From contig JAEWYT010000145.1 of the NCBI GenBank assembly GCA_023458595.1, forward strand, positions 1-18,836: a stretch of DNA of 18,836 nt. The letters run 5' to 3'. Source of the DNA: Pseudomonadota bacterium. Lineage in GTDB: Bacteria > Pseudomonadota > Alphaproteobacteria > Rhizobiales > Tepidamorphaceae. The notes beneath the pieces are model-generated. The model saw only the letters and a program-made list of their open reading frames with translations. It was not told where the DNA came from and did not search any database. Each line of letters starts with the position of its first letter. The stretch's first letter is position 1. Positions 1-5,979 of the stretch are shown here, in pieces. Made by a program: the position numbers and the translations under genes.

Positions 1-66
1 AATCCCTGCCTGGTGCTCCTTCAGCACCGCAATGATCTGACCCTCACTGTATCGGTTCTTCTTCAT
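1..66 (-). CDS. IS3-family transposase OrfA, N-terminal fragment (cut by window edge)
   Basis: Only the first 22 codons are present, because the gene runs off the left edge. The reverse-strand translation starts MKKNRYSEGQIIAVLKEH, the typical opening of the small helix-turn-helix OrfA protein of IS3-family elements, which binds the element's ends and is frameshifted with OrfB to make the transposase. The ATG lies at 66-64 and is preceded by a good Shine-Dalgarno (GGAG within AGAAGGAGACGGAG). I cannot tell whether the rest of the element is intact. The family call rests on this short N-terminus and the adjacent end sequence. Confidence 0.75.
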   Translation of the reverse strand, partial: MKKNRYSEGQIIAVLKEHQAGI

Positions 67-124
67 CTCCGTCTCCTTCTGACGGAGTCCAGTTCAAACC
101 GAGGCACTTCAGGGGGCAACGTCA
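1..124 (-). mobile_element. IS3-family insertion sequence, left (orfA-proximal) end, partial
   Basis: The orfA start sits about 58 bp from a sequence that reads, on the minus strand, TGACGTTGCCCCCTGAAGTG (124-105). It begins with the TG dinucleotide and C-rich block usual for IS3-family terminal inverted repeats, so the element probably ends at or near 124. The other end, and therefore the direct target repeat, is outside the window. The boundary is inferred from family conventions and could be off by a few bases. A contig edge inside an IS is also a common assembly breakpoint. Confidence 0.6.
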
Positions 125-416
125 CCGCTAGTCATCGATAGGACATCTTCCTACCAATTCTAACCATTTTCTCGTGCCCAATTTTAGAGGGCTATAGCGT
201 AAGTGTAGTTCTCGGTTTCGTCGGCTTCGGCCCGCCAAACACCGCCGATCAGCGCATTCGCACCAGGCGGCATAGAGCCCTGCCGACTATTCGCTGCAGC
301 CCGATATATCCCGGTCGGAGCTGCAGTCCACAATCACCAAGCCGTCTCACTCCGCTTGACCGGATGCCATACGTTTCATATACGATCCGTATATTCGCCA
401 ACTTCCGGAGCTATCC
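125..416. other. Intergenic region between IS end and ParD-like gene; no clear gene
   Basis: About 290 bp, less GC-rich than its surroundings. I see no complete gene. The minus strand has a stop-bounded open stretch of 49 codons (about 333-184) with no convincing start; it may be a gene remnant but I cannot name it. GCTGCAG occurs twice near 294-327 around a spacer, forming a weak inverted pair. The right end holds the palindrome listed separately and must contain the promoter of the ParD-like/map unit. Confidence 0.5.
378..394. promoter_or_regulatory. Palindromic operator candidate upstream of the ParD-like gene
   Basis: A perfect inverted repeat, ATATACG-ATC-CGTATAT, is centred 31 bp before the GTG start of the ParD-like gene. 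Short AT-rich palindromes in this position are typical autoregulatory sites of ribbon-helix-helix antitoxin proteins, and the first gene encodes such a protein. The palindrome is seen directly. The operator role, probably overlapping the promoter, is inference. Confidence 0.5.
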
Positions 417-623
417 GTGGGCATCGTAAAAATCGGCGACGACCTGCATCACGAGGTCCGACGGGCCAGTACGGTGATGTGCCGCTCCATCAATGCGCAG
501 GCTGAGTTCTGGATGAAGATCGGCATGCTGGCCGAAGCAAATCCGACGCTGTCCTTCAACGACATCGTGAAAATGCAAATGGAAGCGGCAGACATGCATC
601 GAACGGACTTCGTAGCCGCCTGA
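417..623 (+). CDS. ParD-like ribbon-helix-helix protein (putative antitoxin-type regulator)
   Basis: A 68-residue protein starting at GTG, with GGAG at 407-410 giving a 6-nt spacer. The N-terminus (MGIVKIGDDLHHEVRRAST) has the beta-strand plus helix pattern of ribbon-helix-helix DNA-binding proteins. The continuation RSINAQAEFWMKIGMLAE and NPTLSFNDIV matches the ParD-like family (formerly DUF3423, PF11903), from memory of the family. These proteins resemble ParD antitoxins but lie next to a methionine aminopeptidase instead of a ParE toxin, as here. The stop codon is one base from the map start, so the two genes are almost certainly co-transcribed and translationally coupled. A DNA-binding and autoregulatory role through the palindrome at 378-394 is likely. 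Whether it neutralises anything is unknown. Confidence 0.75.
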   Translation: MGIVKIGDDLHHEVRRASTVMCRSINAQAEFWMKIGMLAEANPTLSFNDIVKMQMEAADMHRTDFVAA

Positions 624-624
624 C

Positions 625-1404
625 ATGGTGAAGACACCTGACGAACTGGCGCTCATGCGCGTGTCGGGGAGACTGCTAGCGTCTGCTTTCGAGATGCTGG
701 ACAAGCAGAATCTCATCGGCATGTCGACCCTGGCTGTCAACGACCTGGTCGAACGCTTCATCACCGAGGACCTCGGGGCCCGCCCGGCGAGCAAGGGGCA
801 ATACGGCTTCAAGCACGTCCTGAACTGCTCGATCAATCATGTCGTCTGCCATGGCGTGCCCGATCCGGATGAGATCATCCGTGACGGCGACATCGTCAAC
901 CTCGACATCACGCTCGAGAAGAACGGGTTCATCGCCGATTCCAGCAAGACCTACCTCGTCGGCAACGCCCCGCCCGCTGCGAGACGGATCGTGCGCATCG
1001 CGCAGGAGGCGATGTGGCTGGGCATCAGGCAGGTCCGCCCCGGAGCCCATCTGGGCGACATCGGCTCTGCCATCGAGCTGCACGCCAAAAGAAACGGCTG
1101 TTCGGTCGTACGGGAATATTGCGGGCATGGCATCGGCCGCGAGATGCACGAGGAACCGCGGGTGCTCAATTTCGGGCGGCCCGGGACGGGACTGAAGCTG
1201 CGCGAGGGTATGGTCTTCACCGTCGAGCCCATGGTGAACCAGGGCACCCGCAAGGTCTCGACCGCCGATGACGGTTGGACTGTCGTAACCAATGACGGCA
1301 AGCTCTCCGCGCAGTTCGAGCATACGGTCGCCGTCACGAACACCGGCGTCGAGGTCCTGACGCTACGCCGGGACGAAGCGGCAATGCCGGAGAGCAGGGT
1401 GTGA
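625..1404 (+). CDS. map: Type I methionine aminopeptidase
   Basis: A 259-residue enzyme that removes the N-terminal methionine from nascent proteins in the cytoplasm. The pita-bread fold residues are all present: His76 (CHGVP), metal ligands Asp94 (NLDIT), Asp105 (ADSSKTY), His168 (GHGIG), Glu201 (TVEPM) and Glu232 (QFEHT). Each is offset by three from the E. coli MetAP numbering, so the protein should be active. It lacks the long N-terminal extension of some type Ic enzymes and carries about 15 extra residues after the core. It starts one base after the ParD-like stop and probably depends on coupling. Because it is accessory and paired with a regulator, it is more likely a second map copy than the housekeeping gene, but the rest of the genome is not visible. 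Confidence 0.92.
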   Translation: MVKTPDELALMRVSGRLLASAFEMLDKQNLIGMSTLAVNDLVERFITEDLGARPASKGQYGFKHVLNCSINHVVCHGVPDPDEIIRDGDIVNLDITLEKNGFIADSSKTYLVGNAPPAARRIVRIAQEAMWLGIRQVRPGAHLGDIGSAIELHAKRNGCSVVREYCGHGIGREMHEEPRVLNFGRPGTGLKLREGMVFTVEPMVNQGTRKVSTADDGWTVVTNDGKLSAQFEHTVAVTNTGVEVLTLRRDEAAMPESRV

Positions 1405-1582
1405 CGTTCCCCAAGCCCGCTTTGCAGCATCGGTTCCCCGCAAACGGACAAGCCCGCTTCCCGCCAGTTTGAGCCGTTCGCGCGTCGCTCCATTTAAGGG
1501 GCCGTGGAGTGAAGCAGAGTAGACACCATTCTCTGTTCCGCCGCTCTCAGGCGACCCGAAACATAAGTAGAGTCAATATATT

Positions 1583-1616
1583 ACAAGAAAATCTCCGGCA
1601 CGCCGCGCGGCGGAGA
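1583..1616 (-). terminator. Rho-independent terminator candidate downstream of the DHFR-like/YciI pair
   Basis: On the minus strand, TCTCCG (1616-1611) can pair with CGGAGA (1597-1592) around a GC-rich loop, and the stem is followed directly by TTTTCTTGT. It lies about 33 bp past the YciI stop codon, the right place to end that operon. The stem is only 6 bp with a 13-nt loop, so strength is uncertain. Confidence 0.45.
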
Positions 1617-1648
1617 CCAACCGTCCGAAACCGACGTTCCGTCCGCGA

Positions 1649-1972
1649 CTAATCCAGCGGCCACACCTCGACCACCCCGTGCGCGACGGCGCAGGGAACG
1701 TGCGAGATTTTCTCGACGGCTTCGGCAAGATCGACGGCTTCGATCACCGCGAACCCGGCGATTGGCAAGGCGGCCGACATGAAGGGGCCGTCGCGCGTCT
1801 CCACCCCCGCGGCATCCGGGTTGCGCACCTGCACCGGCGTGCCGGCAAGGCCGATCAAGGCTCCCTCGGAGCGCAGTTTCGCGTCCTGTTCGTGAGCGGC
1901 ATCTCTGACCGCCCGAGACGTGCGGTCGTACCCGGCTCGGTCCCCATATCCGATGGTGATGAATTTCGGCAT
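1649..1972 (-). CDS. YciI-like (YCII-related) domain protein
   Basis: A 107-residue protein starting MPKFITIGYGDRAGYD, with the small alpha/beta ferredoxin-like layout of YCII-related proteins. The RDGPF motif (residues 60-64) and the following hydrophobic strand FAVIEA (74-79) are the usual landmarks of this family. The open frame extends upstream, but the ATG at 1972-1970 has a GGAG element (CTGGAGTTCGCATC) and matches the family's N-terminus. The gene follows the DHFR-like gene after a 17-bp gap and is followed by a terminator candidate, so they form a two-gene unit. Family members are often annotated as PhnB-associated or sigma-factor-associated proteins, and their biochemical role is mostly unknown. 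No reaction is assigned here. Confidence 0.72.
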   Translation of the reverse strand: MPKFITIGYGDRAGYDRTSRAVRDAAHEQDAKLRSEGALIGLAGTPVQVRNPDAAGVETRDGPFMSAALPIAGFAVIEAVDLAEAVEKISHVPCAVAHGVVEVWPLD

Positions 1973-1989
1973 GATGCGAACTCCAGTTC

Positions 1990-2631
1990 CTACCTTGCGA
2001 GCAGGATGTGGGTTGCGGCTTCCGTCGCCGCGTGTTTGACGACGCGATAGCCGAGCGCGGGCAGGTCGATGCCCGCGAACATCGCCTCCCCGCGACCGAG
2101 GACCACCGGCGCGATGGCGAAATGGGCTTCGTCGACCAGCCCGGCCCGAAGATATTGGCGGATGGTGGAGACGCCCCCGCCGATCGTCACGTTCTTGCCG
2201 TCCGCCGCCTCCCTGGCCCGTTCGAGCGCGGCCCCGATCCCCTCGGTGACGAAATGAAAGGTCGTGCCGCCCTCCATTTCGATCGGGGATCGTGGATAGT
2301 GGGTGAGAACGAAGGTCGGCGCGTGATAGGGCGGATCGTCGCCCCACCAGCCCTTCCACTCCTCGTCGGGCCAGTCGCCTCGGATCGGGCCGAACATGTT
2401 GCGGCCGAGGATGAAAGAGCCGACCCCGCGGGTGAACCGGGCGACGTAGTCGCTGTCGATGCCCTCCGAGCCGCCGCTCTTTCCGTGGATCTGCCGGAAG
2501 GCACTGGTGCCGACCAGCCACGCGTGCAGGTTCTCGCCGCCTTTTCCGAGAGGCTCTTCCCGGCTCTGGTCCGGTCCGGCGCCATAGCCGTCGATGGACA
2601 GGGAAAAGCTGGCGACGATCACCTTGCCCAA
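1990..2631 (-). CDS. Dihydrofolate reductase-family protein (RibD C-terminal domain)
   Basis: A 213-residue protein of the DHFR/RibD-C superfamily, which are NADPH-dependent reductases. Landmarks are the opening strand VIVASFSLSIDGYGA, the FILGRNMFG segment (residues 73-81), the THYPR strand end near 110-114, the GGG nucleotide-binding turn at 151-153 (NVTIGGGVSTIRQYL), and the closing DEAHFAIAPVVLGRG. It resembles the YyaP/YwjB-type stand-alone proteins, not FolA, and the substrate is unknown. The start is a TTG at 2631-2629, with AAGGGG five nucleotides before it; a GTG three codons later is an alternative but lies far from the ribosome-binding site. It is first in a probable operon with the YciI-like gene. 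Confidence 0.82.
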   Translation of the reverse strand: MGKVIVASFSLSIDGYGAGPDQSREEPLGKGGENLHAWLVGTSAFRQIHGKSGGSEGIDSDYVARFTRGVGSFILGRNMFGPIRGDWPDEEWKGWWGDDPPYHAPTFVLTHYPRSPIEMEGGTTFHFVTEGIGAALERAREAADGKNVTIGGGVSTIRQYLRAGLVDEAHFAIAPVVLGRGEAMFAGIDLPALGYRVVKHAATEAATHILLAR

Positions 2632-2932
2632 CGCGACCCCTTTCTGATTGCAGATTGAAAGCGGTTATGCATTTACCAGAACCGTCTCCATATCGCAAGC
2701 GGTGTGCGGGGGAGCCGCCTGCCGCCTTCGACGGACGACTCGGATTCGGTTCGGGGATCGATCCGGCCGCAACCGCCAGGGGCGGAAACGAGCGTCAGGA
2801 ATTCTCCTGCGGGCGCGCCGGTCGCCGAATTCGTTACGGCAGTTCCCCTGTTGGCCGAGGGGCCGTACCGATCGATTGCCTCATATACTTGCGCGAAATG
2901 ACGAAATCCTGTTCGGCGCGCGCGCAATCAAT
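2632..2932. other. Divergent intergenic region between DHFR-like gene and glycosidase-like gene
   Basis: About 300 bp that must hold promoters for both flanking genes. The plus-strand frame of the glycosidase-like gene stays open through here, but the translation before the ATG at 2933 is arginine- and proline-rich and does not look like protein. A TATACT hexamer at 2885-2890 could be a -10 element for the plus-strand gene, although I find no good -35. I see no RNA gene or repeat. Confidence 0.4.
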
Positions 2933-4099
2933 ATGTTTGGACTGAGCGGAATTCGGTTTCGGGCGCTCGTCGTTTCGACGGTTCTCGGGCTGTTCGCCGC
3001 CGGTCCGGCCGGGGCCGGGCAGACCCCGTCGACACTCGATGATCCCGATTTCTTCCCCATCGGCGTGTGGCTTCAGGGTCCCCACAACGCGGAGCGCTAC
3101 AAGGCGATCGGCATCAACACCTATGTCGGGTTGTGGGACGGCCCGACGGCCGAACAGCTCGCCTCGCTGAAGAAAGTGGGGCTGTTCGTCGTCGCAGATC
3201 AGAACGACGTGGCTCTCGCGAGCCCCGACAACGACATCATCGTCGCGTGGATGCAGCAGGACGAGCCCGACAACGCGCAGCCCTTGCCGCTGAACCTGGG
3301 ATACGGGCAGCCGGTTCCGCCGGGCGAGGTCGTCGCCAGATACGAGGCGATGAAGGCGCGCGATGCCACGCGCCCGATCTTCATGAATCTCGGACAGGGC
3401 GTCGCATGGGACGGATGGCACGGCCGCGGGAGCCGTTCCGGCCATCAGGAGGACTATCCGCTTTATCTGCGGGGGGCGGACATCGTTTCATTCGACATCT
3501 ATCCCGCGGTCCACTGGAGCGCGGAGGTTGCCGGCAGGCTCGAGATGGTGGCCCACGGCGTCGAGCGGCTGCGCGGCTGGGCCGCCCCGGGCCAGATCGT
3601 CTGGAACTGCATCGAAGCGAGCCGGATCGGCAACCTCGAGAGGAAGCCCACTCCTCACGAGATCCGCGCGGAGGTCTGGATGTCGCTGATCCACGGGTCG
3701 CGCGGACTGATCTATTTCGTGCACCAGTTCGAGCCGAATTTCGTCGAGGCGTCGCTGCTCGAAGACGATGAGCTGTCCGCCGCCGTTGCGGCGATCAACG
3801 AGCAGGTGCGCGATCTTGCGCCGGTGCTCAATTCGCCGACGGTCGAGGGGGCGGTCGAAACGGGCACGGATCCCGCTTCTGCGCCGATCGCCGTGATGGC
3901 GAAATCGCACGAGGGGGCGCTCTATGTCTTCGCGGTGGCGATGAACGACCGTCCGGCGAGCGCGACCTTCACGCTGGCCGGAAAAGGCCCGACGTCGGCG
4001 AAGACACTCGGCGAAGAGCGCTCGATCGAGATATCGACGGAAGGGTCCTTCACGGATTCCTTCGAGCCGTACGGCGTGCATCTCTACCGGATAGAGTGA
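2933..4099 (+). CDS. Exported TIM-barrel glycoside hydrolase-like protein
   Basis: A 388-residue protein with a Sec-type signal peptide (basic start, hydrophobic ALVVSTVLGLFAAG, likely cleavage near AGAG at residues 26-29). The body has features of a clan GH-A barrel: strand FPIGVWLQGP (41-50), a DEP triad at 110-112 typical of acid/base positions, SFDIYP (186-191), and WNCIEAS with Glu228 as a candidate nucleophile. The last 80 or so residues look like a beta-sandwich. Resemblance is to uncharacterised GH42/GH5-like proteins, so the substrate is unknown and the catalytic residues are inferred from motif position only. ATG 2933 lacks a clear ribosome-binding site, so the start is uncertain, but it places the signal peptide correctly. 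It stands alone on its strand. Confidence 0.6.
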   Translation: MFGLSGIRFRALVVSTVLGLFAAGPAGAGQTPSTLDDPDFFPIGVWLQGPHNAERYKAIGINTYVGLWDGPTAEQLASLKKVGLFVVADQNDVALASPDNDIIVAWMQQDEPDNAQPLPLNLGYGQPVPPGEVVARYEAMKARDATRPIFMNLGQGVAWDGWHGRGSRSGHQEDYPLYLRGADIVSFDIYPAVHWSAEVAGRLEMVAHGVERLRGWAAPGQIVWNCIEASRIGNLERKPTPHEIRAEVWMSLIHGSRGLIYFVHQFEPNFVEASLLEDDELSAAVAAINEQVRDLAPVLNSPTVEGAVETGTDPASAPIAVMAKSHEGALYVFAVAMNDRPASATFTLAGKGPTSAKTLGEERSIEISTEGSFTDSFEPYGVHLYRIE

Positions 4100-4218
4100 C
4101 ACGTTTTTCCGGCCGGACCGCCCGGCAGGCCCGCGTCGGCTCTCCGCTGTCACCGCCTTTCACAGGCCCTTGCGGCAGAGGCACGGATCAGTTCGAAACA
4201 GGGGTCGGCGGACGGCGA

Positions 4219-4848
4219 CTAAGGATTGGACGGCCGCGTCTCGCTCCAGTCGATGATCAGCGTACGCGAGGCAAACCGCCATGCGTCCATTTCGCGGACG
4301 ATGTCGTCGTAATAGCGGATCGCCATCACCTGGAGTTGGCGTTGGCCGTTCTCCTCGAACAGATGGTGCGCCATGCAATAGGTTTCTGCGTACGCACGAT
4401 CGTCATTGATCGAGAGGGCCGACTGACCGTTGAAATGGGTCGTGTGGCTGAACCGATTGAGACCATCGAGCGCCTCTCGCAGCTCCGCGCGCCCATTGCG
4501 GGTCAGCAATGGTTCGCGGCCCGCAGGCTCGCCGTCATAGACCGTGACGGTGCCTGCTTCGACCAATAGCGCGGCCTGTTTGTCGGCCATGCGGCGGTCC
4601 GCATAGTGGCCCCAGGCATCTATCAGATTGCGGATCGCGACGCGGTCGGCGGCCTCGCCGGTCAGGGCGGTTTCGTCGGTCGAGGCGGAATATATCCGAT
4701 CGACGATCCGGATCGTTGTCCCGGTCTCCCGTTGCGCGGTCGCCTGTCCGCTTGCGCCGACACCGGCCGCGGCCATTCCGATAGCCGCGCCGCCGCCGAC
4801 GACAGCGGCCCGGCCGACGAGATACCGTCGTGTCATCGAGGTCGTCAT
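4219..4848 (-). CDS. Tat-exported SnoaL-like (NTF2-fold) protein
   Basis: A 209-residue protein. The N-terminus carries a twin-arginine motif (TRRYLVGRA, Arg7-Arg8) followed by a hydrophobic, Gly/Ala-rich stretch to about residue 38, indicating Tat-dependent export. The mature part (from about 65) begins DRVAIRNLIDAWGHYADRR, then TTHFNGQSAL (136-145) and a long beta-rich tail, the cone-shaped SnoaL-like fold used by polyketide cyclases, dehydratases and many unknown proteins. The start ATG at 4848 has a GGGAG ribosome-binding site; Met5 is a possible alternative. It lies 38 bp after the aldo/keto reductase gene on the same strand, so the two are probably co-transcribed. The reaction is unknown. 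Confidence 0.72.
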   Translation of the reverse strand: MTTSMTRRYLVGRAAVVGGGAAIGMAAAGVGASGQATAQRETGTTIRIVDRIYSASTDETALTGEAADRVAIRNLIDAWGHYADRRMADKQAALLVEAGTVTVYDGEPAGREPLLTRNGRAELREALDGLNRFSHTTHFNGQSALSINDDRAYAETYCMAHHLFEENGQRQLQVMAIRYYDDIVREMDAWRFASRTLIIDWSETRPSNP

Positions 4849-4886
4849 GATGCTCTCCCGTGTCCGTGCCCGGAGGCTCTCGGCGT

Positions 4887-5885
4887 TCAGCGGCCTATGT
4901 TCTCCATCTCGCTTTCGAAGTAGCGGTCGCCGTCGATCCGTATGACGGACATCGCGTCGTCGATCTCCTTCAGATCCGCCGGAGAAAGCGTGATATCCGC
5001 CGCGCCGATGTTTTCCGCGAGGCGTGTTCGCTTGGTGGTTCCGGGGATCGGAACGATCCAGGACTTCCGCGCCAATACCCAGGCGATTGCGAATTGGGCG
5101 GGCGTGACGCCCTTCGCGTCCGCGAGCGCACGGATGCGATCCACGATCGCCATGTTTCGCGCAATCGCGTCCTTTCGAAAGCGCGGCAGGACGTTGCGGA
5201 AGTCGTCCGCGCCGAACGAGGTGTCGGCGGTGATCTTACCGGTCAGGAAGCCGCGGCCGAGCGGGCTGTAGGCGACGAAACCGATGCCGAGTTCCTCCAG
5301 AACGGGCAATATCTCGGGCTCGGGCTCGCGTGCCCAGAGCGAGTATTCCGACTGGAGGGCCGTAACGGGGCAGACAATATGGGCCCTTCGGATTGTCGTC
5401 GCGCCGGCCTCGGACAGGCCGAAATGACGGACTTTGCCCTCGTCGATCAGCTCGGCCACCGCGCCGGCTACGTCCTCGATCGGCACGGCGGGATCGACGC
5501 GGTGCTGATAGTAGAGGTCGATACGGTCGGTCCGCAGGCGCCGCAAGGAGTCCTCGGCGGTCGCCTTGATCGCTTCGGGCCGGCTGCTAAGGCCGATGGG
5601 CGACGGGCCGCCGGCGGGGTCAAGCTCGAAGCCGAACTTGGTCGCGATGACGACGTCGTCACGCAGGGGCTGAAGCGCCTCTCCAACCAGCTCTTCATTG
5701 ATTCCCGGGCCGTAGACCTGGGCGGTGTCGAAGAACCGCACGCCCAACTCGACGGCAGTGCGCAACAGGACGATCATCTCGTCCCGGTCTCTCGTGCCGG
5801 AATAGACGGAATTGAGGCCCATGCACCCAAGGCCGATTTCCGAGACCTCGAGGCCGGACGCTCCGAGCCGGCGTGTATGCAACAT
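4887..5885 (-). CDS. Aldo/keto reductase
   Basis: A 332-residue cytosolic NADPH-dependent oxidoreductase. The catalytic tetrad is visible: Asp53 and Tyr58 (FFDTAQVYG), Lys83 (ATKFGF) and His128 (YYQHRVD). Near the C-terminus, PIPGTTKRTRLAENIGA is the cofactor-phosphate binding segment. It resembles the YhdN/IolS-like AKR branch (opening RRLGASGLEVSEIGLGCMG), which reduces varied aldehydes, so the physiological substrate cannot be read from sequence. The start has GGGAG about 8 nt upstream. It is the first gene of an AKR-SnoaL pair and is divergent from the cupin-AraC regulator, a common arrangement in which the regulator controls the reductase. Confidence 0.92.
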   Translation of the reverse strand: MLHTRRLGASGLEVSEIGLGCMGLNSVYSGTRDRDEMIVLLRTAVELGVRFFDTAQVYGPGINEELVGEALQPLRDDVVIATKFGFELDPAGGPSPIGLSSRPEAIKATAEDSLRRLRTDRIDLYYQHRVDPAVPIEDVAGAVAELIDEGKVRHFGLSEAGATTIRRAHIVCPVTALQSEYSLWAREPEPEILPVLEELGIGFVAYSPLGRGFLTGKITADTSFGADDFRNVLPRFRKDAIARNMAIVDRIRALADAKGVTPAQFAIAWVLARKSWIVPIPGTTKRTRLAENIGAADITLSPADLKEIDDAMSVIRIDGDRYFESEMENIGR

Positions 5886-5951
5886 GATCGCTCTCCCTCG
5901 TGCCTTAGGAGAAGGCTAGAGGCCCGAGACAAGACTTTGAATGCTTGTTGA

Positions 5952-5979
5952 TCCTGAATTATGTCGCCATAGTCCTGAA
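5952..5979. promoter_or_regulatory. 21-bp-spaced direct repeat, AraC-type operator candidate
   Basis: TCCTGAA occurs at 5952-5958 and exactly again at 5973-5979, a 21-bp period that puts both copies on the same DNA face, as AraC-family proteins require. It lies in the short divergent region between the aldo/keto reductase and the cupin-AraC gene. A TTGTTG (5945-5950) and CATAGT (5968-5973) pair with a 17-bp spacer could be the plus-strand promoter. The repeat is short, so chance is possible. If real, it favours the downstream ATG of the regulator. Confidence 0.4.

Noticed and set aside
125..416. tRNA, rRNA or CRISPR array
   Set aside because: No cloverleaf, conserved rRNA segment or regular spacer-repeat pattern seen here or elsewhere in the window; the only repeats are short and promoter-linked.
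2648..2932. In-frame extension of the glycosidase-like gene upstream of ATG 2933
   Set aside because: The translation is Arg/Pro-rich, has no family resemblance, and would bury the clear signal peptide in the interior.
4100..4218. Terminator between the glycosidase-like gene and the SnoaL gene
   Set aside because: A small GCCGG/CCGGC stem exists near 4110-4134, but the T-run precedes it on the plus strand and on the minus strand it is followed by A residues, so it does not fit an intrinsic terminator for either gene.
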